A stretch of 64,000 nucleotides of DNA, from positions 177,493-241,492 of the forward strand of contig NZ_BIFR01000001.1 of assembly GCF_003967535.1 (NCBI RefSeq), read 5' to 3'. This stretch comes from Tengunoibacter tsumagoiensis (lineage in GTDB: Bacteria > Chloroflexota > Ktedonobacteria > Ktedonobacterales > Ktedonobacteraceae). Of this stretch, positions 54,163 through 63,900 are shown piece after piece (within the stretch, counting starts at the first letter, position 1; each line of letters begins with the position of its first letter). The notes beneath the pieces are model-generated. The model was not told where the DNA came from and searched no databases. It worked only from the letters and a program-made list of their open reading frames with translations. The position numbers and the translations under genes were made by a program.

Positions 54163-55725
54163 GTGACAACTAACATCGTCGTAGCCCTCATTGCTGGAGT
54201 TATTCTTCTCCTTATTGGTGTAACCATTGCGCTCTACGCCGGCTATCTTTACGGATCAGCGCGGCAGAAAAACAAGTTTGAAGAAAGCTTGCGCCTTCAA
54301 AAGGAAGCCAGCGAACTCAAATTGCTGGAAGTCCAGGAACAACAGCGCGAGGCATTGCGCGAAACCCGCGAGGAGACAGCTCGTTTCCGTAATACGATTG
54401 AACGCGAAAATGCGGAACGTCGTACGGAGATGCAGCGGCAAGAGCGGCGCATTCAACAAAAAGAAGAGAACCTTGAACGTAAGATCGATGCCCTTGAGCA
54501 ACGTGAGCGAAAAGTATCTACCCGCGAGCGCTCCATCGATCAAGTACGAGTTGAGGTTGAGGAACTGAAACAGAAACAATTAACGGAATTGGAGCGAATC
54601 TCAAATCTTACTCAGGATCAAGCCCGTGATCTGCTTCTGTCTCAGATTGAACAACAGACCCGCATTGAGGCGGGCCAGCGCATTCGCCGGATTGAGGAGC
54701 AGGCCCGCGAGGAGGGCGAATCCCGCGCACGCGAGATTATTACTCTGGCAATTCAACGCTGTGCCTCCGATCAAGTTGCCGAGGCTGTAGTCTCGGTTGT
54801 TCCACTCCCCAATGATGAGATGAAAGGTCGCATTATCGGTCGAGAGGGTCGCAATATCCGGGCTCTTGAGGCGGCAACGGGCGTTGATCTGATTATCGAT
54901 GATACTCCTGAGGCGGTGATCCTCTCTGGCTTTGATCCGGTTCGACGCGAGGTAGCTCGTCTTGCATTGACAAAGTTGATCCTGGATGGCCGCATCCATC
55001 CCGCACGTATCGAGGATGTGGTGGCTAAAGCTCGCCAGGAGGTCGATCTGATCGTGCGCGAAGCTGGCGAAAACGCTGCTCTGGAGGCCAATGTTCATGG
55101 ACTCCAACCTGAACTTTTAAAAATCCTAGGTCGCTTGCATTTCCGAACCAGCTATGGGCAGAATGTGCTGGCTCACTCGGTCGAGGTCTCGATTCTCGCT
55201 GCCACTATCGCTCATGAGTTGGGGGCCGATGTTACTGTCTGTAAGACGGCTGCACTGCTACATGATATGGGGAAAGCTATTGATCAAGAGGTCGAGGGCC
55301 CTCACGCGATTATTGGTGGAGAGGTAGCGCGCCGCTTTGGTAAATCACCAAAGATTATTCATGCCATGGTGGCTCATCACGCCAGCGAGACTGAGCCTCA
55401 GACGTTAGAGGCTGCAATTGTACAGGCAGCAGATGCTATCTCAGCCGCTCGACCAGGCGCTCGTCGCGAGACCATTGATCTTTATATCAAACGTTTAGAG
55501 GCGCTGGAACAGATTGCCAATTCATTTACCGGGGTCGAAAAGTCGTTTGCTATTCAGGCTGGCCGCGAGGTCCGCATTATTGTGAAGCCCGAAGAGGTGG
55601 ATGAGTATGCTTCAACCCGGCTAGCAAGCGATATTGCACATAAGATTGAGGAGAGCCTGGACTATCCAGGTCAGATTAAGGTCTGTGTAGTGCGCGAGAC
55701 TCGCTCTGTCGATTATGCGCGCTAA
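54163..55725 (+). CDS. rny: Ribonuclease Y
   Basis: A 520-aa membrane-bound endoribonuclease that starts mRNA decay. One N-terminal helix (about 4-26) is followed by a long charged coiled coil (about 35-190), a KH domain ([16 protein letters not shown]) and an HD domain ([28 protein letters not shown]). The 54070 frame is longer, but GTG 54163 has GGAGGT (54149-54154) 8 nt upstream and starts right before the membrane helix, as in other RNase Y proteins. Confidence 0.94.
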   Translation: MTTNIVVALIAGVILLLIGVTIALYAGYLYGSARQKNKFEESLRLQKEASELKLLEVQEQQREALRETREETARFRNTIERENAERRTEMQRQERRIQQKEENLERKIDALEQRERKVSTRERSIDQVRVEVEELKQKQLTELERISNLTQDQARDLLLSQIEQQTRIEAGQRIRRIEEQAREEGESRAREIITLAIQRCASDQVAEAVVSVVPLPNDEMKGRIIGREGRNIRALEAATGVDLIIDDTPEAVILSGFDPVRREVARLALTKLILDGRIHPARIEDVVAKARQEVDLIVREAGENAALEANVHGLQPELLKILGRLHFRTSYGQNVLAHSVEVSILAATIAHELGADVTVCKTAALLHDMGKAIDQEVEGPHAIIGGEVARRFGKSPKIIHAMVAHHASETEPQTLEAAIVQAADAISAARPGARRETIDLYIKRLEALEQIANSFTGVEKSFAIQAGREVRIIVKPEEVDEYASTRLASDIAHKIEESLDYPGQIKVCVVRETRSVDYAR

Positions 55726-55863
55726 CTCACGCCTGTCGCTTTGATGGCATATAATAACAGAAGAAAGAAAGAACGCAGCTGGCACTAACCCTACAAACAG
55801 TGGGGGAAACTGCCTCCTGCGTTCTCCTTCATTGACGTCCATAATTAAAGAGGAAGCATACTT

Positions 55864-56748
55864 ATGGCACAGAAAATTGATTTGCATACGCACTCCACGG
55901 CTTCGGATGGAATCTATTCACCTACCGATCTTCTCCATCTTGCGCAACAGGCGCAGATTGGGACGCTAGCTCTGACTGATCATGATACTACCGATGGCGT
56001 GGTGGAAGCGGCGGCGGCGGCGGCGGCTCTCAATATCGATTTTATTCCGGGCATTGAGATCAATACTGATGTAAGTGGCGGCGAGGTCCATATGCTTGGC
56101 TATTTTCTGGAATATGAACAGCCTGCCTTTCAAAATATTTTGAAGGTACTGCGTGAAGCTCGTATCCTTCGTGGACAGCGCATGGTTGAACTGCTCAATG
56201 CTGAAGGGGTAGAGATCTCGTGGGCCCGAGTACGTGAGCTGGCTCAGGGCGCGGTTGGTCGTCCCCATGTTGCAAAGGCGCTGATGGAGGCTGGCTATGT
56301 CCAGAGTATTGGGGAGGCATTTGATAAATATATTGGTAAGGGCTGTCCAGCCTATGTGCCACGTTATAAGTTGACGCCTCTGGATGCAGTTCATCTTATT
56401 ACTAGCGCCAATGGGCTGCCAGTGATTGCTCATCCGATCGGCCTGCCTGGTCTGGTAGAGCTCCGAAAGTGGTTGCCAGAGCTGACTTCTGCCGGTCTGG
56501 TTGGGCTGGAGACCTATTATGGGCCCTATACTCCAGAGGAAGAGCAACAGCTTCGTACTCTGGCTGATGAGTATGACCTGATTCCTACGGGAGGCACAGA
56601 TTTTCATGGTCCTGGCATTCACCCTACGCAGCTCGGAGGTCGCCATGTCCCGGTTGAGGCTGTTGAGCGCTTGAAAGCCGAAGCCGCCAAACGACACGGA
56701 CGTATTCCTCCTCGCTTTGAATTGCCTGCTCCAGTCGAAGAAAAATAA
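55864..56748 (+). CDS. PHP-domain phosphoesterase (YciV/RNase AM-like)
   Basis: A 294-aa metal-dependent phosphoesterase. PHP motifs are DLHTHSTASDG (6-16), LALTDHDTTDG (about 35-45), GIEINTDVSGGEVHMLGYF and GGTDFHG (about 247-253), with AHPIG between. The family includes 3',5'-nucleotide bisphosphate phosphatase and 5'-3' exonuclease activity. It follows rny by 138 bp. AAGAGGA precedes ATG 55864; a 12-bp hairpin (56761-56795) follows the stop. Confidence 0.87.
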   Translation: MAQKIDLHTHSTASDGIYSPTDLLHLAQQAQIGTLALTDHDTTDGVVEAAAAAAALNIDFIPGIEINTDVSGGEVHMLGYFLEYEQPAFQNILKVLREARILRGQRMVELLNAEGVEISWARVRELAQGAVGRPHVAKALMEAGYVQSIGEAFDKYIGKGCPAYVPRYKLTPLDAVHLITSANGLPVIAHPIGLPGLVELRKWLPELTSAGLVGLETYYGPYTPEEEQQLRTLADEYDLIPTGGTDFHGPGIHPTQLGGRHVPVEAVERLKAEAAKRHGRIPPRFELPAPVEEK

Positions 56749-56760
56749 TTGGACGTCTGG

Positions 56761-56795
56761 CATACTAGCTAGAGAGGGTTATACTAGCTAGTATG
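56761..56795 (+). terminator. Hairpin after the PHP phosphoesterase gene
   Basis: 12-bp perfect arms (56761-56772 and 56784-56795) around an 11-nt loop. No U tract. It may be a terminator or the operator of the next gene. Confidence 0.5.
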
Positions 56796-56947
56796 CCAAC
56801 CCGAATAATGGTATGTGCCTATGTAGTAAGGCAAGTAGGTACGCAAAACCTGCCTTCTTCATAAAGCACATACTAAAAAGTACATACTTTGATGAGAGCG
56901 TTCATCTCTGTAGTGAACGCTTACAGTCCAAAGTTGAGGGGGAAGAC

Positions 56948-57526
56948 GTGATACAGAAATCTTCGATGAAGCGGCAGCTACAATCTTTCCGCCAGCGCCT
57001 GGCTTTCCTGTTGCTCCTCTTATTCATGCTCATGCTATTCAGAATAAGTGTCCAGCAATTTCATATTCAAGGCAGCAGTATGGAACCAACGCTCCATAAT
57101 CAGGAATATATTATTGTCAATAAGGCTGCCTACCTTTTTGCCCCTCCAGAGCGTGGCGACGTGATCGTCTTTGAATATCCTCTTAATCCCCACGAAAATT
57201 ATATTAAACGGGTCATCGCTGTCCCTGGCGATGTTGTCAGTGTGATAGATGAGACAGTTATTGTTAATGGCGTTACCTTGCATGAAAATTATATTAATAA
57301 ACAGGACCCGGAGAATCCTTATCCCTCTTTTCGCAATCATATAGTAGCGCCCGATGAGTACTTTGTGCTCGGAGATAATCGAGGAGATAGCTCTGATTCG
57401 CGCGATTGGGGACTGGTGCCGCGCGATAATATTCTTGGCAAAGCCACTCTCATCTACTGGCCCTTTAGCGCTGACAATTTCGGGATCCTACCCAGTGAAA
57501 ATAATGTCTTTGCCAATGTACACTAA
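56948..57526 (+). CDS. lepB: Signal peptidase I
   Basis: A 192-aa S26 serine/lysine peptidase that removes signal peptides on the outer face of the membrane. One N-terminal helix (about 18-34) precedes catalytic Ser44 in GSSMEPTL and Lys87 in YIKRVIAVPGD. FVLGDNRGDSSDSRDWG is the conserved box E region. The frame is open from 56813, but GTG 56948 has GAGGGGGAA upstream and gives the normal size; ATG 56966 is possible. Confidence 0.93.
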   Translation: MIQKSSMKRQLQSFRQRLAFLLLLLFMLMLFRISVQQFHIQGSSMEPTLHNQEYIIVNKAAYLFAPPERGDVIVFEYPLNPHENYIKRVIAVPGDVVSVIDETVIVNGVTLHENYINKQDPENPYPSFRNHIVAPDEYFVLGDNRGDSSDSRDWGLVPRDNILGKATLIYWPFSADNFGILPSENNVFANVH

Positions 57527-57543
57527 TCAATGCTGAAGACGTA

Positions 57544-58314
57544 TCAAGCAGTCCAGTGCCAGCGAGAACGAGCACGCACGAGCCGGCTTCCATTACGCGT
57601 AATCTGCTGCCAGCGCGTAAATTCCTGTCCCGGCACAGGAAAAGGCTCAAACCAGGTCTGTACTTCTAGATGATCCCCCAGTAGAGCACTCTCGCTATAT
57701 TCAATCTCATAATCATGCACACGCAGATCAGCAGTTGTCAGAGTGATTCCTGCCTGTAGATAGCTTTCCCAGGCTGCATTATCCAACGTCTCTACATAAA
57801 CAGTATTATTCATATGCTTCATATTATCAATTGCCGAGAACGGGACGACGAAGCTACTCTGCTCTGGCTCACGTGCAGGAAAAGCTGGCCATGGCTCATC
57901 AACGACCTGGCGAACAGGGCCATCCGGCAACCAGAGTTGGACGGTTCGCTCGGGCACTCTGGCCGGACGTCCACGCTGATCTAAATAAACCCAGAGTGAA
58001 CGAGCGGTAATTACGGGTTCGCTCTCGGGTGCAGATCCTTTCAATCTCGCCTCATAGGCGCGCTGAGCGGAGACACGCGTAAAGCTCAGCGCATAGGTAT
58101 CAATCTCCAGATCAGTATGCATCTGTACGGGCTCGCTAAAAGAGACGAGGGTCCGTTTAATGACCCAGAAGCCTTCGCTGTCTGGAAAGACCTCCTCGGC
58201 ATCGCGGCCCGCTATATCCTGAAGATAGCGCAAGAAAGCTTCTGTGGTGAGAAATCCATTGTAATCACACTCGTCATAGCGAACAGAATAGTTATAGTGA
58301 AAGTGCCGTCCCAT
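57544..58314 (-). CDS. Acyl-ACP thioesterase
   Basis: A 256-aa double-hotdog thioesterase releasing fatty acids from acyl-ACP. The first hotdog begins YSVRYDECDYNGFLTTEAFL; the second contains SAIDNMKHMNNTVYVETLDN with the catalytic Asn-x-His-type residues (NMKHMNN). It precedes no other fatty-acid gene directly, but biotin carboxylase lies upstream on the same strand, 273 bp away with a strong hairpin between. ATG 58314. Confidence 0.85.
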   Translation of the reverse strand: MGRHFHYNYSVRYDECDYNGFLTTEAFLRYLQDIAGRDAEEVFPDSEGFWVIKRTLVSFSEPVQMHTDLEIDTYALSFTRVSAQRAYEARLKGSAPESEPVITARSLWVYLDQRGRPARVPERTVQLWLPDGPVRQVVDEPWPAFPAREPEQSSFVVPFSAIDNMKHMNNTVYVETLDNAAWESYLQAGITLTTADLRVHDYEIEYSESALLGDHLEVQTWFEPFPVPGQEFTRWQQITRNGSRLVRARSRWHWTA

Positions 58315-58436
58315 TCATTCGTTTCCTTATTAAAAATATAGCTAATGCATTCTTCCATATGTATTAACACCACCACGGAGTCTCTATCATCCCATTTATG
58401 ATTTGTCTATACCTTTGGATAGTTCGGATACTTTTG

Positions 58437-58499
58437 GTGGTCACTATAAACGCGGACCATACGCCAGATGGCGATACAGTCCGCGTTTATAGTGACCAC
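58437..58499. terminator. 21-bp perfect hairpin after accC
   Basis: Arms 58437-58457 and 58479-58499 are perfect reverse complements of 21 bp. The loop contains a smaller CGCC/GGCG stem. It is downstream of the minus-strand accC gene and upstream of the thioesterase gene. No long U tract. Confidence 0.7.
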
Positions 58500-58587
58500 A
58501 GCGAGGCCCTTTCTCACTCATGCACTCATCGTGACTCTATGATGTGGGCAAGATGTGTACCAAAAGGGAGATCCAGACCTGCGTTTC

Positions 58588-60144
58588 TTACAGACGCCGC
58601 AGGCCAGAGCTACGACTTGCATCAAGCCAGCGGCTCTTTTGAGTTTGACTATCAGAAGAGGGTTGTCGACGTTTGAGCTCTTGCTCATGCTCTTCATGAG
58701 CCAGGAGAGCTCCAATGATCGCGGCCATCTGCTCGGGAGAAGACGCTTCAGGGGCTGAAGGTTCGCTCGTGTTTAGCGTACCTGTACCCCACTCTTCCGC
58801 AATAAAATCGGTCGAGAAATCGGCGGCCTGAAAACGTGGCTGTTGCATCAGCCAGCGAGCAAAAGGAAGAGTGGTCTGTACGCCAAGGATCTGATATTCT
58901 GCCAGGGCCCTCTGCATACGCGCAATAGCCTGAGCGCGATCTCGCCCCCATACAATGAGTTTAGAAAGCAGAGGATCATAGAACAGAGGAACCTGTAGAC
59001 CAGGATAGAGCGAGCTATCCACGCGCACACCAGGCCCTGACGGCTCTTGTAACACAAGAACAGTTCCCGTTGCTGGCAGAAAATGATTATCAGGATCTTC
59101 GGCGGAGATGCGGCACTCAATCGCTGCACCTCGGAGAACGATCTCTTCCTGGGTAAAAGAGAGGGGCAGGCCGGCAGCAATCCGTAGCTGCTCCTGAACC
59201 AGATCGATCCCTGTACACCACTCGGTCACGGGATGCTCAACCTGAATACGAGCATTAATCTCTAAAAAGTAGAAATGTCCATCAGCCCCCAGTAAAAACT
59301 CGGCGGTCCCGGCATTGACATAGTTAATCGAGCGCACCAGCGAGAGCACAGATGAAGTCATCCGTTCGCGGAGCTCGGGCTGGACAACGGGCGAGGGGGA
59401 CTCCTCAATCAACTTCTGATGGCGGCGCTGGATACTACATTCGCGCTCACCAAGATGGACGACATGGCCATGGCTATCAGCAATAAACTGCACCTCGATA
59501 TGGCGGGCCGGTGTGACTGCCTTCTCAATATAGACCCGTCCATCACCAAAGGCGTTCTGAGCCTCGCTACGGGCCGTACGAAGGGCAGCGGGCAGCTCAT
59601 CCGGATTGCGCACAAAACGTATCCCCTTTCCACCACCACCAGCAGCCGCCTTTAATAAAATAGGATAGCCCAGTTGCTCTGCAAGGGTCAGAGCCTGAGC
59701 TTCATCTTCAAGATCCGTCATAGCCCCTGGCACAATTGGAACACCAGCCGCCTGAGCTGTCCGGCGTGCGGCGGTCTTCTCGCCCATTGTACGCTGAGCC
59801 TGCGCAGATGGTCCCACAAAGATCAGGCCAGCCTGCACACAAGCTTCTACAAATTGTGCATTCTCGGCCAAAAAACCATACCCGGGATGCACAGCCTGCG
59901 CCCCCGATAAGCGAGCAACCTCTAATAACTTGTCGATATTAAGGTAGCTTTGTACGGCGGCGGCTGGACCAATAGCATAAGCTTCATCAGCCATCCGCAC
60001 ATGTAAGGCCTGGCGATCCACCTCACTATAAACAGCGACACTCTGTAGACCTAACTCTCGACAGGCGCGGATAATCCGTACCGCAATCTCTCCTCGATTA
60101 GCAATCAAGACCTTCTGAAAAGGCCATTGCGAGATATTCTCCAC
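58588..60144 (-). CDS. accC: Biotin carboxylase subunit of acetyl-CoA/acyl-CoA carboxylase
   Basis: A 518-aa ATP-grasp enzyme that carboxylates biotin on a carrier protein. Features are KVLIANRGEIAVRIIRACRE (11-30), AVHPGYGFLAEN, the Gly-rich loop KAAAGGGGKGIRF (165-177), GERECSIQRRHQKLIEE and FLEINARIQVEHPVTE, which carries the catalytic Arg. A polar C-terminal tail of about 60 residues lacks the biotin Met-Lys-Met motif, so the carrier is separate. GTG 60144 with AAGGAG about 9 nt upstream. accB is not adjacent. Confidence 0.92.
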   Translation of the reverse strand: MENISQWPFQKVLIANRGEIAVRIIRACRELGLQSVAVYSEVDRQALHVRMADEAYAIGPAAAVQSYLNIDKLLEVARLSGAQAVHPGYGFLAENAQFVEACVQAGLIFVGPSAQAQRTMGEKTAARRTAQAAGVPIVPGAMTDLEDEAQALTLAEQLGYPILLKAAAGGGGKGIRFVRNPDELPAALRTARSEAQNAFGDGRVYIEKAVTPARHIEVQFIADSHGHVVHLGERECSIQRRHQKLIEESPSPVVQPELRERMTSSVLSLVRSINYVNAGTAEFLLGADGHFYFLEINARIQVEHPVTEWCTGIDLVQEQLRIAAGLPLSFTQEEIVLRGAAIECRISAEDPDNHFLPATGTVLVLQEPSGPGVRVDSSLYPGLQVPLFYDPLLSKLIVWGRDRAQAIARMQRALAEYQILGVQTTLPFARWLMQQPRFQAADFSTDFIAEEWGTGTLNTSEPSAPEASSPEQMAAIIGALLAHEEHEQELKRRQPSSDSQTQKSRWLDASRSSGLRRL

Positions 60145-60329
60145 AAGAAGGCTCCTTCGACTTCAAACAGCGATGAACTTTTTCATCAGTATAGCACGAA
60201 TCTTGCATAACACGGCTCTACTTTCTTCAGAAGATATGCAAGAAACCCCAAAAATAGTATTTTTCGGCTATCGCACTGAGAGTATTTTGATTTTTTGCAA
60301 ATAAGGGTACACTGTCATATGGCTACACA

Positions 60330-60369
60330 TGTAAGCGGATGCGTAAAAAATGTACTTACATCCGTTACA
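60330..60369. promoter_or_regulatory. Imperfect inverted repeat upstream of the receptor gene
   Basis: TGTAAGCGGATG (60330-60341) is matched by ACATCCGTTACA around 60358-60369 with a one-base bulge. It sits about 90 bp before ATG 60457 and could be an operator. The 60145-60456 gap shows no other feature. Confidence 0.35.
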
Positions 60370-60456
60370 CATCAAGAAATACTTACTGGTAGCAGTTGCT
60401 TCGCGTGGATAGGTAGTGGTGATTAGACAGGTGTTGGAGGAGGAACCGAAGTATCT

Positions 60457-62808
60457 ATGCTCACATTTATCGCCAAAGGCCAGATCTCCAGTCGTCTTAT
60501 GGGCGCATTCCTGCTAGCGGCAGTCATCCCAGGCCTTATTATCTCGCTTCTCGGCGTCACTTTTATTAAAGATCAGCAGAATCGCAGTCAAGCGGTTCAG
60601 ATGAATATAAATGCATTCAAGTCAACAACCACAACTGCAGCGTATTTTCCACAATTACAGGAGCTCCTCAAGGAGCTCTATCAAGATCAATACGCGACAA
60701 CCAGTCCTGTCTTGAGAGCTCAAGTTCAGGGCTGCATACAAAAACTACAACAACTGGATACGCTGTTTCTACAATCTGCTCAACAGTATAAGCAGAAAAA
60801 TATTCTTAGCGACTCCTCAATAATGGGTCAGAGCCTGACTCTTTTAACCAATAATGATCCTTTGACAAAGCTCCCCATACGCCAGAAGATAGCGGTCGAT
60901 CAGGTACTGTCGCAGTCCTGGCCTGGCTATCTCCAGGCGCAAGAGAAGCTCTTCACCTCCATTAAAACAAAACGATCTGCGTCAATAGCGAATCAGGAGC
61001 TCCAGCAGGCCCTCCAGGCTGGTCAGTTGGCCGCAGAGGATTGGCAGCAGGTGGTGGCGATCAGCGAACAGCTCTGTCGAGAGATTACACAGGTCGGACC
61101 TGCCCAGACAAATCCACTTATTCTGGCGACAATTCTGGCCTTTCTTAGTACAATGCTGGTTGTGACGGTCATTGGGTATGCGGTCTATCTCACAATTACA
61201 CGCCCTCTCCATGAGCTCAGTTTACTGACGGAACGCATTGCTGCGGGGGATACCAGCGCACGAGCACAGGTAACAGGCAAGGATGAGATCTCACAGGTGG
61301 CTCGCTCTATGAATACGATGCTTGATCATATTGTCTTACTCCTTCGTGAGGCTCAATTTCAACGTGATCATTTACAGGCTCGTGTCGAGAAGCTCGCATG
61401 CGATGTGAGTGTCGTTGGGGAGGGAAATCTCCGCGTGCATGCAGAGGTGACTGCGGATGCAATTGGGGTGATGGCCGACTCTTTCAATTATATGATTGAG
61501 GAGCTGGGCAGCCTGATTGTGCGTGTCAAGCTGGTGGCGTATGAGGTCGATGGTTCGACCAGCAATGTTTTGACGCAGATGACCCAGTTAGTCGAAACAG
61601 GCAAACGAGAGATGGAACAGATTGCAGGGATTGAAGAAGAGATTCATCATATGATGAAGACCTCACGTCAGGTCTCAGAGCGTTCTCAGATCCTGTATAC
61701 AGTCGCTAGAGGGGCTCGAAGAGATGTACAGTTGGGGAGAGAATCAATCCTCCATGCAACAAATGGTATGGGACGCATCCACGAGAATGTACATGCAACG
61801 GCTGCAAAAGTTCTGACGCTGGAAGAATGTTCACGCGAGATTAATGAGATCGTTGAGGCTATCTCTGGCCTGGCTCATCAGACCAATCGTCTGGCTCTGG
61901 ATGCCGCAATTCAAGCTGCCATGGCTGGCGATGATGGAAAGGGCTTTGGAGCTGTGGCGTCAGATATTCGACGCCTGGCTGAGCTGTCAAAAGATCAGGC
62001 CAAGATGATTACGCGCATTGTGCGCAATATTCGCGAGGAGATCGGAGCGGTAACCCATTCAATGCAAGATACTGAGCGCGAAACGGTTGAGGGGACACGG
62101 CTGACACGCGAGGCCGGGAATGCACTGGAAGCACTCTTTGCAGCGGTGGAACATCAAGCCAGAGAGATCGATTCCATTCATCAGATCGCCGCCCGACAAC
62201 TAAGCGCTTCAAAATCAATCTCGTCCATCATGCAGCGGATCTCTGCCTCAACCCTTGAAAGCAATGGCAAGACGGAGGAGGCTTCACAACATATGGCCCG
62301 GCTTGCTCGCCTTGTTGAACAGCTACGAGCTTCGGTGGAGGCCTTTAAGCTACGCGAAAATCAAGGCTACTATATTGCCAATAGTCCAAATACCCACCCG
62401 GATGAAGATCCCGATAAACCGTTTACTGTCAGTGGGGTCTATCGCAAAATTCGAGCGCATGAGCAGAGCACCTTTAGCTCCTGGATGAGGGATGATATCC
62501 CACTACCACCGCCTCTGATGGCTCCGATCAAACGACCAGACCAGCTACAGTCAAGCATAAACCGACTGCAAAAACAGTATCCATTCCCACAGATCCCCTC
62601 AACCCAGAACAGCCAGTTGAGCGGATCTGATTGGCCACTCCCCATCAATGAGACGGGGCAGATGCAAGAGCCAATGCTGCCAGGTGGCTTCCCACCAACA
62701 TCAGAGATGACACCCACGCCCAATCAGTTCCAACCCTCTGGCTGGCACCTTCCCCAACCGCCCGAGGAAGAGGCCATCTCTAATCAAGAACAGACATCCA
62801 ATCCGTAA
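60457..62808 (+). CDS. Methyl-accepting chemotaxis protein-like receptor
   Basis: A 783-aa membrane receptor. One helix (about 17-37), an external ligand domain (about 40-220), a second helix (about 225-247), a HAMP domain (about 248-300), possibly a second HAMP-like segment (about 320-360), and a signalling coiled coil (about 370-640). The hairpin tip reads AHQTNRLALDAAIQAAMAGD and then GKGFGAVASDIRRLAE, clearly the MCP tip but with Asn-to-Asp and Glu-to-Gln changes. A Pro/Gln-rich tail (about 645-783) is unusual. No cheA or cheW is present here. GGAGGAGG is about 14 nt upstream. Confidence 0.87.
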   Translation: MLTFIAKGQISSRLMGAFLLAAVIPGLIISLLGVTFIKDQQNRSQAVQMNINAFKSTTTTAAYFPQLQELLKELYQDQYATTSPVLRAQVQGCIQKLQQLDTLFLQSAQQYKQKNILSDSSIMGQSLTLLTNNDPLTKLPIRQKIAVDQVLSQSWPGYLQAQEKLFTSIKTKRSASIANQELQQALQAGQLAAEDWQQVVAISEQLCREITQVGPAQTNPLILATILAFLSTMLVVTVIGYAVYLTITRPLHELSLLTERIAAGDTSARAQVTGKDEISQVARSMNTMLDHIVLLLREAQFQRDHLQARVEKLACDVSVVGEGNLRVHAEVTADAIGVMADSFNYMIEELGSLIVRVKLVAYEVDGSTSNVLTQMTQLVETGKREMEQIAGIEEEIHHMMKTSRQVSERSQILYTVARGARRDVQLGRESILHATNGMGRIHENVHATAAKVLTLEECSREINEIVEAISGLAHQTNRLALDAAIQAAMAGDDGKGFGAVASDIRRLAELSKDQAKMITRIVRNIREEIGAVTHSMQDTERETVEGTRLTREAGNALEALFAAVEHQAREIDSIHQIAARQLSASKSISSIMQRISASTLESNGKTEEASQHMARLARLVEQLRASVEAFKLRENQGYYIANSPNTHPDEDPDKPFTVSGVYRKIRAHEQSTFSSWMRDDIPLPPPLMAPIKRPDQLQSSINRLQKQYPFPQIPSTQNSQLSGSDWPLPINETGQMQEPMLPGGFPPTSEMTPTPNQFQPSGWHLPQPPEEEAISNQEQTSNP

Positions 62809-62863
62809 TAGAGAGAGGATAGAGAGAGTAGAGAGTACTACATAGCTCTTCCAGAGAAGGGCG

Positions 62864-62913
62864 CAATCCCCTCCATAGCCTATCATCATTCATGATAGCT
62901 GTGGAGGGGATTG
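62864..62913. terminator. Bidirectional hairpin between convergent genes
   Basis: Arms of about 21 bp (62864-62885 and 62893-62913) with a single bulge or mismatch and a 7-nt loop, containing the CCCCTCCAT core and the ATCATTCATGAT palindrome found at other loci in this window. Confidence 0.7.
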
Positions 62914-62952
62914 TAGTCTGTAGTCTGAGCTCCCTCTTTAAATGTCCGAACC

Positions 62953-63810
62953 TCACCGCCTCTGACGCTGGCGTACCGTTTCATACAGAATAATGCCAGT
63001 TGCCATTGCGACATTGAGCGATTCGACATCGTTAGCAAGGGGGATACTGACCGGGTGTGTAGCCAGTGTATGGGCCTCTACTGATGGTCCATGTGCTTCA
63101 TTCCCCATAATCAGAACACAGGGCTGTGTAAAATCCTGTTCATAGTACATCTGTGAGCTTCCAGCCTCGGCCAGGAGCACACGAGGCTGGCCCTGACAAT
63201 GCTGCTTCACCAGCGTGGCAATCGCAGCCCAGGAAGCATCTACAACAACAGGCAGCCGCAAATGAGCCCCCGTAGCCGCACGTACAACCTTGGGGCTATA
63301 GTAGTCAACACAGTTGGGCGTCAGAATGACCTGGCTCACATCAGCCGCCAGTGCAGTACGCAAGATAGTCCCCATATTGCCAGGATCAGCAATATCATCC
63401 AGAATCAACAAGACGGGACGGTGAGCAGGTTGACGACGATCCTGCATCTGCGCCGAATTCAGCGCATCCAGGCGCAGGACACAGATCACTCCTTGTGAGC
63501 TCTGAACCTCTCCCAGGGCATCTATGACCCTTTCGTTAACCTCAAATAGCCTCTCTGGCGGAAGATCTGTACGATGAAGCAGGCGCTCTAGCAGCGCTGT
63601 ACCTTTGGGAGTCCGGCGCAGGAGATCGGGCTGAACATACACTTCCTGAAGAGGCACCTGCGTCTCCAATACCGCTTCCAGAAGGTTTAATCCCTCGAGC
63701 AGAAAGAGCCCACTTTTCTTACGTCCACGACTGGTATGGAGGGTCTGGAGCTTGCTCACCCGCGCATTAGCGGGACTGGTGATGAGCGTATAGCGCGTAT
63801 CGTGTGTCAT
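62953..63810 (-). CDS. TrmH/SpoU-family RNA 2'-O-methyltransferase
   Basis: A 285-aa SPOUT methyltransferase for rRNA or tRNA ribose. An N-terminal substrate-binding domain (KLQTLHTSRGRKKSGLFLLE) is followed by the trefoil-knot motifs DDIADPGNMGTILRTA, LIMGNEAHGPS and IPLANDVESLNVAMATGIIL. RlmB-like specificity is possible. It follows rplT, the common arrangement infC-rpmI-rplT-trmH. ATG 63810 matches the family start; the upstream open frame runs through the rplT terminator. Confidence 0.9.
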   Translation of the reverse strand: MTHDTRYTLITSPANARVSKLQTLHTSRGRKKSGLFLLEGLNLLEAVLETQVPLQEVYVQPDLLRRTPKGTALLERLLHRTDLPPERLFEVNERVIDALGEVQSSQGVICVLRLDALNSAQMQDRRQPAHRPVLLILDDIADPGNMGTILRTALAADVSQVILTPNCVDYYSPKVVRAATGAHLRLPVVVDASWAAIATLVKQHCQGQPRVLLAEAGSSQMYYEQDFTQPCVLIMGNEAHGPSVEAHTLATHPVSIPLANDVESLNVAMATGIILYETVRQRQRR

Positions 63811-63828
63811 TATCTTCTCACAAAGAAA

Positions 63829-63870
63829 AAAGCCCGACGTATCACTAATCTGCTTGATACATCGGGCTTT
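63829..63870 (-). terminator. Rho-independent terminator of rplT
   Basis: 16-bp arms (63829-63844 and 63855-63870) with one mismatch, followed on the minus strand by a run of six T. A classical intrinsic terminator, between rplT and the SpoU gene. Confidence 0.88.
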
Positions 63871-63900
63871 ACCAGAGCGTCCTCCGCTCTTCAAGATCTC

